NCBI RefSeq assembly: GCF_026625705.1
Contig: NZ_CP113059.1
Span: 248,001-312,000, forward strand
Source of the DNA: Pedobacter sp. SL55
Lineage (GTDB): Bacteria > Bacteroidota > Bacteroidia > Sphingobacteriales > Sphingobacteriaceae
Reading direction: 5' to 3'
DNA: 64,000 bases
Under the pieces are notes generated by a model. It saw only the letters and a list, made by a program, of their open reading frames with translations. It was not told where the DNA came from and ran no database searches. The position numbers and the translations under genes are program-made. Positions 48,756 through 59,452 of this stretch are shown piece after piece. The first letter of the stretch is position 1, and the number at the start of each line of letters is the position of its first letter.

Positions 48756-49340
48756 ATGACACCTAGCTATGATTTTTCTTCAGATGCAGAGCTTATTGCT
48801 CTATTGCGTAAAGGAGACCATCATGCTTTTACAGAGGTTTATAAAAGGTTTTGGGATAAGATTTTTGTAGTAGCCTACCATAGATTAAAAGATCAAACCG
48901 AAGCAGAAGAAGTGGTTCAGGAAGTTTTTTATAGCTTATGGAAACGTAGAGAAACGCTACAATTACAATATAGTCTTAATACTTATTTAAATGCTGCGGT
49001 AAAATATCAAGTCATTAATAAGCAAAGCAGAAACTATGCAAAAAGTTCGGATGTTACACCAATGGACCAAATACCCGAACAAGGAGTAGATAGTACCCAA
49101 CTATGGTTTTCTGAACGGGAACTGAAACAACAATTAGATTATCATATAGCGCAACTGCCCGAAAAATGCCGCTTGGTTTTTAAAATGAGCAGAACGCAAT
49201 ACCTCAGTAATGCAGAAATTGCGAAACAAATGGGCGTGTCTGAGAAAGCCGTAGAAGCCCATATTACCCGAGCACTAAAGATACTAAAAGATAAATTGCA
49301 CATTGGTATCCCTTTAATCTCCTTTTTACTAGCTAAATAA
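48756..49340 (+). CDS. ECF-type RNA polymerase sigma factor (FecI/SusC-associated)
   Basis: 194 residues. Region 2 (AFTEVYKRFWDKIFVVAYHRLKDQTEAEEVVQEVF) and region 4 (LPEKCRLVFKMSR ... NAEIAKQMGVSEKAVEAHITRAL) are clear. It directs RNA polymerase to the SusC/D genes downstream when released by the anti-sigma FecR that follows 67 bp later. This sigma/FecR/SusC order is the classic outer-membrane signalling set of Bacteroidetes. Confidence 0.93.
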   Translation: MTPSYDFSSDAELIALLRKGDHHAFTEVYKRFWDKIFVVAYHRLKDQTEAEEVVQEVFYSLWKRRETLQLQYSLNTYLNAAVKYQVINKQSRNYAKSSDVTPMDQIPEQGVDSTQLWFSERELKQQLDYHIAQLPEKCRLVFKMSRTQYLSNAEIAKQMGVSEKAVEAHITRALKILKDKLHIGIPLISFLLAK

Positions 49341-49407
49341 AATTTTTTTTCGAGTTGATGTAGGGTTGTGTCCGTTTAATGTGACTATATACTAAAACGC
49401 ATCAAAA

Positions 49408-50574
49408 TTGGACTTGAAAAAAAACAACATATCGATACAAGAAATTGCTCATAAAAGGCAAAAAGGAATTGCTACAGCCGAAGAAATCGAATTTTACGAT
49501 ACTTGGTATGCTTCTTTTGACGATACTGATTTACAGTTGGGAGATGGAGAAGAAGACTTAACTGCTGAGCTAGGAGCAAGCCTTTATGCTAGATTAATGG
49601 TGGAAATAGTACCAGAGCAATCTAAAAAAATCTGGTTTACCCCCTACAAGAAATGGATTTCAGCTGCCGCTGCAGTGCTTGTATTAGCTATTGGCTATTC
49701 GCTTTATGAAATCAATACCTTCGATAATTTATTTGGTGGTGCCTTTGCCAAACATGAGAAAATAGTTCCGGGTAAGGCCACTGCAACATTAAAGTTGGCT
49801 AACGGCCAGCTGATACAGCTTAAAGAGAATGAAGATGGACTGGTAATTGACTCTAAAAGCTTGACTTATACCGATGGCTCTGGGGTAGCTGTACCAAAGG
49901 AACAAGCTTTGCACACGCAAGAACTGTTGCTGAGCACGCCAAAAGGCGGCACTTATCAGGTGCTATTGCCTGATGGTTCTAAAGTATGGCTCAATGCCTT
50001 AAGTAGTATCAAATTGCCAGCAAATTTTGAAAGTGCTTTTGAGAGACAAGTAGAATTAAGTGGCGAAGCTTATTTTGAAATCGCAAAATCGGAAATGAAT
50101 TTAAATGGGCAGCAGAAACGTAGGCCTTTTACGGTAAATGTTGGCAATAAAAAGATAGAAGTGTTAGGTACGCATTTTAATGTGAACAGTTATGCCGAAG
50201 AACTTGGAGTAAAAGCCACCTTATTAGAAGGTAGTGTAAAAGTAGTTACTGGAAACAATCAGAAACTAATTACCCCTGGCGAACAGGCTTTAGCTACCAA
50301 CCAAAATATTACTACTGTTAGTGCAGATTTAGAACAGGTAATGGCCTGGAAGAATGGTAATTTCCAATTCTCGGATGAGAAAATTCAGCGTATCATGCTT
50401 GATATCGGTCGCTGGTATAATGTAGAAGTAGTGTATCAAGGTGCCATTACTAATGAAACCTTTGGCGGCACCATTTCTAGAAGTAAACCGATTATAGAAG
50501 TGTTAGCTTCTTTAGAAGAAACTGGAGCTGTACATTTCAAAATTGAAGGAAGGAGGGTAATCGTTATGCCTTAG
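49408..50574 (+). CDS. FecR-family anti-sigma regulator
   Basis: About 388 residues. The N-terminal 80 cytoplasmic residues bind the sigma factor; one membrane helix follows (KWISAAAAVLVLAIGYSLY), then a periplasmic FecR domain (LSTPKGGTYQVLLPDG, VWLNALSSIKLPANF, VELSGEAYFEI) and the DUF4974 C-terminal domain. The start is TTG at 49408 or TTG at 49414; there is no ATG nearby. The periplasmic part should contact the STN domain of the transporter encoded next. Confidence 0.92.
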   Translation: MDLKKNNISIQEIAHKRQKGIATAEEIEFYDTWYASFDDTDLQLGDGEEDLTAELGASLYARLMVEIVPEQSKKIWFTPYKKWISAAAAVLVLAIGYSLYEINTFDNLFGGAFAKHEKIVPGKATATLKLANGQLIQLKENEDGLVIDSKSLTYTDGSGVAVPKEQALHTQELLLSTPKGGTYQVLLPDGSKVWLNALSSIKLPANFESAFERQVELSGEAYFEIAKSEMNLNGQQKRRPFTVNVGNKKIEVLGTHFNVNSYAEELGVKATLLEGSVKVVTGNNQKLITPGEQALATNQNITTVSADLEQVMAWKNGNFQFSDEKIQRIMLDIGRWYNVEVVYQGAITNETFGGTISRSKPIIEVLASLEETGAVHFKIEGRRVIVMP

Positions 50575-50738
50575 TAAAAATAAGGCCGTATCCTAATAAA
50601 ACCGGAAGTGGTTCGAAGCACTCCCGGCTAAAAGTTCGGAACGGTTCAGATCAAAAAGTGCGTTAATCAACTAAACCATAATAACCAAACAAACTAGGAT
50701 ACCAATGCTTCAAGCAATTTGGTATTCATTTCAAAGAT

Positions 50739-53700
50739 ATGAAAAAATCCATTTTATTGGAGAGTAAGCCCTGCGCTTACTATTCCAATCAAACTATGGG
50801 GCGAGTAAGTAAGCTAGTTATAGTTTTACTTGCCATTTTCGCCTTTCAAGTTAGGGCCAGTTATGCCCAAACAGTTACCATCGTTAAAACTAATGCAAAA
50901 ATTGTCGACATCTTTAAAGAGATAAGAAAACAAACCGGTTTCGATTTTGTGTACACATCCTCGCAAATTAGCGATGCTAAGCCGGTAAACATCAACGTAC
51001 AAAAAGTTAGCCTTGATGAGGCACTGGTAGCCTGTTTTAAAAACCAGCCATTGAGCTACACAGTAAAAAATAAAACCATCGTTGTTAAAGAAAAATCAAG
51101 CCCAACAACTAAAACTACTAATACGCAAGTAAGATATCGCATGGTTACGGGTAAGGTAATTGATGGAGAAAAGCGTCCGTTGCCTGGTGTAACGGTGTTG
51201 TCTAAAGAGTTAAATGTGCGTACGGTAACCAATAAAGACGGTGACTACAGAATAGATGTAGTAGAAGATGGGCAAGCAACCTTAATTTTTTCCTTCATCG
51301 GGATGCAGACCCGAGAGGTGGTAGTTGGAGCAAAAACTACTGTAGATGTAACCTTATCCGATATCGTGAACGAAATGGAAACGATGGTAGTAACTGGCTA
51401 TCAAATCTTAAAAAGATCTGATGTGGTAGGCTCTGTGGCTACCATACAAGCAAAGGAACTAAATTTTAATGGTATCAATACTTTAGAGCAGGCTTTGCAA
51501 GGTAAGTTGGCTGGTTTGGTGGTTACCAACCCTAGTGGTTTGGTAGGTACTAAGCAGAATGTGCGTGTAAGAGGAACATCTACACTGGTTGGTACGCAAG
51601 AACCTATTTGGGTAGTAGATGGTATTATCCAAGAAGATCCATTGCCATTTAAGGCGCAAGAACTAAATACTGCCGGTGGCGTAACTACAGACAATTTCGA
51701 TTACCTTAGGAACTTTGTAGGCAATTCTATCCGCTGGTTAAATCCTAATGATATACAAGATATTACCATACTTAAAGATGCTTCGGCAACGGCCATTTAT
51801 GGGGTGCGTGCTGCTAATGGAGTTATCGTAATTACCACCAAAAAGGGACAGGTAGGCCCGCCGTCAATCAATTATTCTACCAATTTAAGCTTAACAGAGA
51901 AGGTAAATTACGATAGATTGAATTTGATGAATTCGAAGGAACGCGTAGCTGTGTCTAGAGAAATTTTTGAAAGAGGTTTAACCTCGCCTGTGGTAAATAA
52001 CAATATAGGTTATGCCGGAGCATTAAATGAGTATCTCTATTTGAAAACCATTAATGAGACAGAATTTAATGCTAGAGTAGCCGAACTCGAAACAACAAAT
52101 ACCGATTGGTTCGATATTTTATTCAGAAAACCGTTCAGTATGTCGCATAATTTGGGGATTTCTGGCGGTAGCACCTCTACCAGATATTTTACTTCTTTCG
52201 GTTACAACGCCACCAACGGTACCGCAATTGGTAACGATAGCCGTAGCCTAAGTGGCAATTTATCCATTGTATCCGATTTAAGAAAAAACCTTACTTTAAG
52301 TTTGCGCTTATCGGCTTCTAAAGCAACTACTAACGGGTTTTACCAAATTGCACCCTACGATTATGCCAGTAAGGTAAATAGGGTAATTGCTGCCTATCAA
52401 GACAATGGAGAACTTAACTTTTACAGAAACAGATCTGGTTATTTCTTCAATTTTATCAATGAGAGAGATCAAACAGGTAACGTGAATAATGTATTGTCTA
52501 CCAATGCTGTAATGGACGTGAATTATCAAATCTTGAAAAATTTAAGGTTTCAAACTTTATTCAGCTACAACGGTTCGGCTACCAATGGATCTACCTACGC
52601 TACCGAAAAAACAGAATATGTATCTAGAGCGCTAAGGTTTGCAGAGTATGGTATTAAACCTTCTGATGCTGCGTACATCAACTCTAGGTTGCCTATTGGA
52701 GGCGAGTATAACCAGGTGATGAACACTGGACGAACTTGGGGCTGGCGTAATAATTTGTCGTTTAACGAAACTTTTGGTAAAAAACATACCGTGGCAGCAA
52801 TGCTAGGATGGGAAACGAACAGTACGCGTTATGAGGGTTTCCAATCTACCGAATATGGTTTTCTCAGAGACAGAGGAAAGTCGTTTGCTACACTTCCATT
52901 AACCTATACTACGGCAAGAACGGTTAACCCTTTGTTGGTCTCTAACCCTACAGTGATTGACAGAAGGGTAAACACCATGGGTCTATACCTCACTACTAGC
53001 TACACTTATGCAAGTAGGTACGTAGTTAACTTTAGCATTAGAAATGATAGGTCAAACCGTTTTGGGCAGTTTACCAATGAGAAGTTCAATCCGGTATGGG
53101 CAGGAGGTTTCCGTTGGAATATTGCCAACGAAAAATGGTTTGTGGCTAACAATTGGCTAAGTGGGTTAAGCCTGCGCAGTTCATTTGGTTATCAACGTAA
53201 CATTGCTTCAAACGTTAGTCCAGATTTAATCATTAGAATACCTACTGGCGCAACAGTAAATAATACCGATGCTTTTACAGGCGAGACCTTGTTAACTGTA
53301 CGCAGTCTTCCTTACGGCGATTTGCGATGGGAGCAAACCATGAGCTTAAACTTAGGTTTAGACTGGAGCCTTTTTAACAATAAAATAGGCGGATCATTTG
53401 AATATTATACCAAGCGTGGAAGAGAATTGATTACCAGTTTAGACGTACCGGCCGAATACGGTGTAACTTCGATGCTAATAAATGGTGGGTCTATGAATAA
53501 CACAGGCTACGAACTAAGTGCAAATTTTGTACCTGTAAGAACCAGAAACTTTACATGGTCGGTTAGTTTAAACACCTCAAAAAACATTAATAAGATTACC
53601 AAAACTGGCCCACAGGTGGTAAGTTGGCAAAGCGCAGCTCTGGGTCAGTTAAATTCGGCTGGCATGCCAGTTTCTGCTTTCTATGCTTTTAGGTATACGG

Positions 53701-54338
53701 GAATTAATCCTGCAAATGGCGAACCAACTTTCGATCTTTCAGTTGCTCCGGGGGGCAATCCTAAAGATCCAACATCTTTTATGCAGTATGTGGGCAAATT
53801 AGACCCAGATTTTACTTCTGGCTTAGGGATGAATTTTAGGTACAAGATGCTAAGTTTTAGTAGTTCATTTTACCTGCAGGTAGGCGGCAGCCGCTTTTTG
53901 CCACCTTTGTACAATTATGCCGAATCTAATTCTGGTTTGCCTACAGAATATGAAAATCTTTCACGCCAAATTTTAGACAGGTGGACACCTTCTAACACAA
54001 GTGCTAGCGTGCCTGCATTGCCTAATGGTACATTGCCATTTGTTGCACTACCAAACGCAGACCAAAGATCTAACAACAATCTTTACAACTTTTACAACTA
54101 CAGTACAGATAGGGTTGTAAGCGCTACCAGCTTGCGTTGTAATGATGTGAGGGTAAGCTATGCACTTCCAGAGGGATTGGTTAAAAAGTTAAAATGTAAA
54201 AATATGTCTATAGGAGGAGGTGTATCCAATCCATTTACAATAAATAGCCGAGACTTTAGAGGCATAGACCCTGAGGTAGCTTTGGGAGGCCAACCAAGAA
54301 CCAGAAATTATACGGTAAACCTAAACCTAAGTTTGTAA
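50739..54338 (+). CDS. SusC-family TonB-dependent transporter with STN signalling domain
   Basis: 1199 residues. After the signal peptide (ending near SYAQ) comes an STN/secretin domain (about residues 47-115, IVDIFKEIRKQTGFDFVY), then a carboxypeptidase-regulatory-like domain (VTGKVIDGEKRPLPGVTV), TonB box (TMVVTGYQ), plug (VDGIIQED, ILKDASATAIYG) and a long barrel ending in VNLNLSL. The STN domain means that ligand binding is reported to FecR, so the whole locus is probably switched on by its substrate. Partner: the SusD encoded next. Confidence 0.95.
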   Translation: MKKSILLESKPCAYYSNQTMGRVSKLVIVLLAIFAFQVRASYAQTVTIVKTNAKIVDIFKEIRKQTGFDFVYTSSQISDAKPVNINVQKVSLDEALVACFKNQPLSYTVKNKTIVVKEKSSPTTKTTNTQVRYRMVTGKVIDGEKRPLPGVTVLSKELNVRTVTNKDGDYRIDVVEDGQATLIFSFIGMQTREVVVGAKTTVDVTLSDIVNEMETMVVTGYQILKRSDVVGSVATIQAKELNFNGINTLEQALQGKLAGLVVTNPSGLVGTKQNVRVRGTSTLVGTQEPIWVVDGIIQEDPLPFKAQELNTAGGVTTDNFDYLRNFVGNSIRWLNPNDIQDITILKDASATAIYGVRAANGVIVITTKKGQVGPPSINYSTNLSLTEKVNYDRLNLMNSKERVAVSREIFERGLTSPVVNNNIGYAGALNEYLYLKTINETEFNARVAELETTNTDWFDILFRKPFSMSHNLGISGGSTSTRYFTSFGYNATNGTAIGNDSRSLSGNLSIVSDLRKNLTLSLRLSASKATTNGFYQIAPYDYASKVNRVIAAYQDNGELNFYRNRSGYFFNFINERDQTGNVNNVLSTNAVMDVNYQILKNLRFQTLFSYNGSATNGSTYATEKTEYVSRALRFAEYGIKPSDAAYINSRLPIGGEYNQVMNTGRTWGWRNNLSFNETFGKKHTVAAMLGWETNSTRYEGFQSTEYGFLRDRGKSFATLPLTYTTARTVNPLLVSNPTVIDRRVNTMGLYLTTSYTYASRYVVNFSIRNDRSNRFGQFTNEKFNPVWAGGFRWNIANEKWFVANNWLSGLSLRSSFGYQRNIASNVSPDLIIRIPTGATVNNTDAFTGETLLTVRSLPYGDLRWEQTMSLNLGLDWSLFNNKIGGSFEYYTKRGRELITSLDVPAEYGVTSMLINGGSMNNTGYELSANFVPVRTRNFTWSVSLNTSKNINKITKTGPQVVSWQSAALGQLNSAGMPVSAFYAFRYTGINPANGEPTFDLSVAPGGNPKDPTSFMQYVGKLDPDFTSGLGMNFRYKMLSFSSSFYLQVGGSRFLPPLYNYAESNSGLPTEYENLSRQILDRWTPSNTSASVPALPNGTLPFVALPNADQRSNNNLYNFYNYSTDRVVSATSLRCNDVRVSYALPEGLVKKLKCKNMSIGGGVSNPFTINSRDFRGIDPEVALGGQPRTRNYTVNLNLSL

Positions 54339-54425
54339 AAGATGAAACGGCTATGATTTTCAAAATCAAATTGAAGAGAAATTAATCGTAGCAGCTTTTT
54401 AACAAATAAAACAAAATTTAAGTAG

Positions 54426-55934
54426 ATGAAAAAAATATTTTTATACAACCTCATTTTCTTAGCCATGACCTTTTGTTCGTGTAAGAAATTTTTAGAGGAA
54501 TATAGTCAAGACGAAATGCGTCCGGGATCTACGGATGATTTAGCGGCATTAATGTACGGCGATGCCTATCCTTACATTGCAAGGATAGAAACATTTGAAG
54601 CACTTACCGACGATTTGCAGAATAACCCTTTGGTAGGTGTAAATGGGGCGCCCATTCCAGCCTATCTCACTACTTTAGAGGCTGCTACCCAAATGTTTAC
54701 ATTTAACCCTGTAATGTTCGATGCCATTACCACAAGTACCGATGTAGGTAATCTTTACGGTACTGCCTACCTTAAAATTAAAGGCTGCAATGTAATTATC
54801 GATCACTTAGATAAAGTGTCTGGTACCACTGTAGACAAAAACGCGATTTTAGGACAATGCTTGTTTTTACGTGGGTTTTACCTGTTAAAAGTAGTAACTA
54901 CGTATGCGCAGATGTACAATGCGCCTGGTGTAGACCCATCTACGGCAATGGGCGTGCCTTTGGTATTAAGTAGTCAGGTTAAAGATGGTGGCTTAACTAG
55001 AAATACATTAAAAGAAGTGTATGATCAGATTGAAAAAGATTTAATTACAGCTGAAGAACTGTTAAGAAACAACTATAACCCCACCACTGCATTTAGAGTA
55101 GGTAGTGATGTGGCCAACGGTTTACTTTCTCGTTTTTATCTTTACAGAGCAATGGCAGGAGATGCCGATAAAGCAATACAAGCTGCTACACGTGCCCTTC
55201 AAAATAGATCTACTTTAACGGTTTTGGCCAGCCAAGTGGCAGCCAATGGAAGCATTTCTGCCAATGGTATCTACAACGCAGCTAGCCCAGAAGTACTTTG
55301 GGTGTATGGTGGTATTCATCCCGAACTGCTTAACGTAAATGTAGATTCAAGATCGTTGCCACCTTTTTCAGTATCAGCAGACCTTATTGCGCAATACGAT
55401 AAAGGCACTGGAACTTCCAACTATGGCGATCTTCGTTACCAATACTATTTTCAGTTTTTTACCGCAGGCGGTAGCAGATTTCCTTACCGAACGGCTAAAA
55501 ACACCTTAAATGTACAGTACGGATCTAGAGGTTTTAGAGTAGCAGAACTTTACCTTAACCGTGCCGAAGCCTATGTTCAAAAATATTTAGCAAGTGGCGA
55601 TGCTGCAGACAGAACAGCGGCACTTGCCGATCTTAATGCGCTGCGCATGAGTAGGTACGATACAAGAAATACGGCCTACACGCCAATAAACATTAGCGAT
55701 GCACAGGCTTTGTATAAGTTTTGCCAAGAAGAGCGCAGGAGAGAGTTGGCCTTAGAGGAGGGACATCGTTTCATTGATTTGAAGAGATGGAGAATGGGTG
55801 TAACCCACGTGTTTACCGGAAGCGATAATGTAACCAGTGCTTACACTTTGCCAGCTAATAGCCCGCTGTTTGCTTTGCCAATTCCATTTAATATTATGGT
55901 GGCAAATCCTAACCTAATTCAAAATCCAAGATAA
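54426..55934 (+). CDS. SusD/RagB-family outer-membrane lipoprotein
   Basis: 502 residues with a lipoprotein signal (FLAMTFCSCKKFLEEYS). The SusD layout is evident: N-terminal SusD-like_3 part, TPR helices (LGQCLFLRGFYLLKVVTTYA), and the C-terminal RagB block (ADLNALRMSRY, CQEERRRELALEEGHRFIDLKRW). It caps the transporter encoded 87 bp upstream. The substrate is unknown; peptidase genes downstream suggest peptides. Confidence 0.94.
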   Translation: MKKIFLYNLIFLAMTFCSCKKFLEEYSQDEMRPGSTDDLAALMYGDAYPYIARIETFEALTDDLQNNPLVGVNGAPIPAYLTTLEAATQMFTFNPVMFDAITTSTDVGNLYGTAYLKIKGCNVIIDHLDKVSGTTVDKNAILGQCLFLRGFYLLKVVTTYAQMYNAPGVDPSTAMGVPLVLSSQVKDGGLTRNTLKEVYDQIEKDLITAEELLRNNYNPTTAFRVGSDVANGLLSRFYLYRAMAGDADKAIQAATRALQNRSTLTVLASQVAANGSISANGIYNAASPEVLWVYGGIHPELLNVNVDSRSLPPFSVSADLIAQYDKGTGTSNYGDLRYQYYFQFFTAGGSRFPYRTAKNTLNVQYGSRGFRVAELYLNRAEAYVQKYLASGDAADRTAALADLNALRMSRYDTRNTAYTPINISDAQALYKFCQEERRRELALEEGHRFIDLKRWRMGVTHVFTGSDNVTSAYTLPANSPLFALPIPFNIMVANPNLIQNPR

Positions 55935-55959
55935 ATTCATCATCACAAAAATTGATCTC

Positions 55960-56903
55960 ATGAAAATTTATTTGAACATATTACTTGCACTGCTAGCCCT
56001 TGTTGGCACAAGTTCATGTAAAAAAGAAAAAGAGGTTTTACAACCTTCTGATATTGATGTAACCTATAACGTGCCACAGGGAAGTAATGCATTTGACCAA
56101 ACTATAGTAAATTATTACGAAAAGTACGGCAGCTATTTACTATACAAGTTTAACGAACGCGATGCCTATTGGACTCCAACCGGATGGAAGAAACCTGTGG
56201 TAAGTGCTGCCGGTAATTGGAGCGTTGGTGCCGATTTGATAGCAGCAGAAGAAAGTGCTATCCCGGCACAGTTAGATTTGTTAGATAAAAGCCTGTTCAT
56301 TCTTTATCCTCAAAGTTTTCTTAAACAGTTTCTGCCAGTTAAAATTTTGCTATGCAGCAAAGTAGATTCAATTTATACAGCCTATGTTTTTAACCCAACG
56401 TATACTGCAACTAAAGGTGTTAAAAAAATACCAGCTTATTATAACTATGATAATATTTCAGTGAACTACGGCGATGCTACAATAAACCAAATGACCAATG
56501 CCGAAAAATTAGCTTTTTTGGCAAGGGTAAATCAGGTTTTTTCCAAAGTATCAACGAACGTGCGCTTATTAAGCCTAGTCAGGAGTTCATTAATAGTGCA
56601 GATTATAGTACTACTAACGCAACCCAAGCAGTGGCCTATGGTAAAGGAATTATACCAAGTTATACCTCGTCTATTACCCCAGTTAGCGATTGGAATGCCT
56701 ACGTAATGGCCATGGTTACCTTGTCTGAAGCAGACCTGAACCGTTCGGTAGCCAATACCAATACCAGTCCGGTGGGTATCTTAAATCCAACAAAAGATAC
56801 TAACAGGTTAATCCAAAAGCGTTACAACATTGTTAGAAATTATTTCATCAACACTTTTCAAGTAGATCTTCAAGCCATTGGAAATAAAGCTAGAGGGTTG
56901 TAA
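55960..56903 (+). pseudogene. SusD-linked lipoprotein, frameshifted in a T-run; resembles the zinc-metallohydrolase lipoprotein family but lacks HExxH
   Basis: The first frame (from ATG 55960) has a lipoprotein signal (LVGTSSCKK) and ITIVNYYEKYG-like helix then LLYKFNERDAYW, and goes astray after VNQVFSK. The second frame continues with ALIKPSQEFINSADYS, DWNAYVMAMVTLSEA and a tail IQKRYNIVRNYF to 56903. Adding one T to the T6 run at 56537-56542 gives VNQVFFQSINERALIKP and one protein of about 314 residues. Layout and place resemble the substrate-import-associated zinc metallohydrolase lipoproteins found next to SusD genes, but where HExxH would be I read QSINERA, so it is probably not catalytic. 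The family call is tentative. Confidence 0.7.
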
Positions 56904-56975
56904 TTTTTTATTATACACACAAATAAATGTATCGTCCACGGGTTAGCCGTGGCGATATTTTTCAAACACACAGCA

Positions 56976-59426
56976 ATGAAACTACTTAAAAAGTTGTTGC
57001 TAATTGGACAGTTGTGCCTCGCCACTACGGTAATGGCACAAACTACACCACTTCCGGCAATACAAAAGTTTATAAAACCTAGCGCCGCAAAATACGCAGG
57101 CGTATTTAACGTATACTTACAAGAAGATAAATATTACCTAGAAATACCCGATACGTTATTGAATAGAGATATTCTCTCTATGATTGTCATCAATAAAGGA
57201 TCAGCACAGGTATCGAGAGATTCTAGAAAACGTTTTGGTTTTTCTGGCGATGTGGTACATGAAGCCGTTTTTAAATTCAATAAAGGGAAAAAGGGAGCAA
57301 TAAATATAGAACAATCGCAGTTTTACGTAGCTCCTAAAAATGAGAAACTAAGCACTTACGAAGCAACATTGAAAAACAAGGTTGCACCTATCGTGTCAAC
57401 CTTTGCACCAGTAGCACAAGATGCTACAGCAACACTCATAGATATTACCGCTACATTTAACAGCGATATGCCGTTTCTTTCGCTTAGCGGCGGAAAAGAC
57501 GAGTTAGGTCTTGGCCCTTATCAGTCCAATATGTCGCGTCCGTTAGGTGTTGCTGCTTATAAAAACAATATTGTTTTTCGTTCAGTTAGGGCTTACGGTG
57601 CAGGCGCTGCTACACCCAAACCACAAGGCTTAACACCGGCCGAGCCTCAGCAGCCAGCAGAACAAGATAAGCAAATGAACGGGCCAACAATATGGGAAAT
57701 TGGCGCAAGCTGGTATTTATTGCCTGCCCAACCCATGCGCCAAAGAATTGCAGATAAAAGGGTAGGCTATTTCACTAGGTCAATTGTAGATTATTCGAAA
57801 AATGCCAATAAGACAGTAGATAGAGGCTTAGCTGCCCGATGGAAAATTGAACCTAAACCACAAGACATAGAGAAATACAAACGTGGCGAATTGGTAGAAC
57901 CAGCAGAGCCCATTGTGTTTTATGTAGATAAAAATACGCCAGCATATTTACAACCGTATTTTATTGCCGGTGTAAATGCTTGGCAAAGTGCTTTTGAAAA
58001 AATTGGTTTCAAGAATGCCATAATAGCCAAAATGGAACCTACACCAGAAGAAAATCCAGATTTTTCGATAGATAATGCAAGTTACTCGGTAATTTCTTAT
58101 AAGCCTTCTACTACAGCCAACGCTTACGGGCCAATGGTAGTTGACCCACGTTCCGGACAAATCATCAGTTCGCACGTTGCGGTTTTCCATAACATTACAG
58201 ATTTACTGCAGCGTTGGTATTTTATCATGTGTTCGGTAAATGATCCCGAAGCCCGAAAATTACCTTTATCACAAGATATCATGGGTCGTTTAATGAAGAT
58301 GGTAATTACACACGAAGTTGGTCATACCCTTGGGCTTAGACATGATTTTGCCGGCAGTCATACCTACGATGTAGACAGTGTACGTAATAAAGCATTTGTA
58401 GCTAAAAATGGTTTTGGCGCTTCTATTATGGATTACCTAAGGTTCAATTATGTGGCACAACCAGAAGACGGCTTTACCGCCGAAGAGCTTTTACCTAAAA
58501 TCGGTATTTATGATGATTATGCGATTGAGTGGGGCTACAAATACTTTCCACAGTATAAAACTGCAGAGCAAGAAGCCGAAGTTTTGAAAAATTGGGTTAC
58601 CCAAAAACGTAAAGATCCAAGGTTTTTTTATTTTCCAGAAGGCGATTTCTCAGATCCGAGGGTGCAATCTGAAGATATGGGGAGTAACGCCATGAAAGCT
58701 GGTACACTTGGCATCAAGAACTTAAAAGTGATTATGCAAAACTTAGAAGCATGGCTCGAAAAAGATGATGATGAGAACTACACCATGATGAAAAGAATGC
58801 ACAGTGCCGTGGCAAGCAGGTATAACGAATATTTAGCCCATGTGCTAAAAAATATTGGCGGCAGGTATGCCGATCAGGCTTTGGTAATAGAAGATAAACC
58901 AAATTACCAACCGGTTAGCAGAGCAGTGCAAAAAGAAGCCATGGCTTTTATTAATGAGTATTATTTTAAAGAACCCAAATGGCTTTTTCCTGATCATATT
59001 GTAGATAAGACAAGATTTACTTTTGCGGGCCCGGTAGCTGCAGATTACGAAACTTTCTTGGGTAGAGTGTTTTTCAAGTTTTCTTCTATTTCTAAAAACG
59101 AACGTATTGTTGGGCAGCAACAGTATCAGGCCAGTGAGTTTCTAGCTGATATCTATAATGGCGTTTTTTCAGATTTGGAGAACGAAACACCAATTTCTGA
59201 ATATAGAAGAACGCTACAACGTGGCTATGTGAACAAGCTCTTAAGCTCGGTTTATAATTCTGCAAACGACAATGATGTTGCAATTATCTTAAAGCAACAA
59301 ATAGAATCGGTAAAGCAATCTTGCGATAAAGCATTACAAAAGCAAACAGATGCCACTACTAAAGCGCACTTAAATGCAATTTCAGCAATGATCCAACAGT
59401 GGCAAGGCAAAAAGCCAACAAGTTAA
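56976..59426 (+). CDS. Zinc-dependent metalloprotease with DUF5117/DUF5118 domains
   Basis: 816 residues from ATG 56976, where the signal peptide starts (MKLLKKLLLIGQLCLATTVMAQ); nine more upstream codons are open. The N-terminal half is the DUF5118/DUF5117 region (YLEIPDTLLNRDILSMIVI, RSIVDYSKNANK). The catalytic motif HEVGHTLGLRHDF has zinc ligands His446, His450 and His456 with Glu447, the metzincin-type HExxHxxGxxH; the Met-turn is probably ASIMDY. It should act in the periplasm or at the outer membrane on proteins or peptides. A sister protein without the zinc site follows directly. Confidence 0.93.
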   Translation: MKLLKKLLLIGQLCLATTVMAQTTPLPAIQKFIKPSAAKYAGVFNVYLQEDKYYLEIPDTLLNRDILSMIVINKGSAQVSRDSRKRFGFSGDVVHEAVFKFNKGKKGAINIEQSQFYVAPKNEKLSTYEATLKNKVAPIVSTFAPVAQDATATLIDITATFNSDMPFLSLSGGKDELGLGPYQSNMSRPLGVAAYKNNIVFRSVRAYGAGAATPKPQGLTPAEPQQPAEQDKQMNGPTIWEIGASWYLLPAQPMRQRIADKRVGYFTRSIVDYSKNANKTVDRGLAARWKIEPKPQDIEKYKRGELVEPAEPIVFYVDKNTPAYLQPYFIAGVNAWQSAFEKIGFKNAIIAKMEPTPEENPDFSIDNASYSVISYKPSTTANAYGPMVVDPRSGQIISSHVAVFHNITDLLQRWYFIMCSVNDPEARKLPLSQDIMGRLMKMVITHEVGHTLGLRHDFAGSHTYDVDSVRNKAFVAKNGFGASIMDYLRFNYVAQPEDGFTAEELLPKIGIYDDYAIEWGYKYFPQYKTAEQEAEVLKNWVTQKRKDPRFFYFPEGDFSDPRVQSEDMGSNAMKAGTLGIKNLKVIMQNLEAWLEKDDDENYTMMKRMHSAVASRYNEYLAHVLKNIGGRYADQALVIEDKPNYQPVSRAVQKEAMAFINEYYFKEPKWLFPDHIVDKTRFTFAGPVAADYETFLGRVFFKFSSISKNERIVGQQQYQASEFLADIYNGVFSDLENETPISEYRRTLQRGYVNKLLSSVYNSANDNDVAIILKQQIESVKQSCDKALQKQTDATTKAHLNAISAMIQQWQGKKPTS

Positions 59427-59452
59427 TTATCATCAATGCTGACAACAAATAA

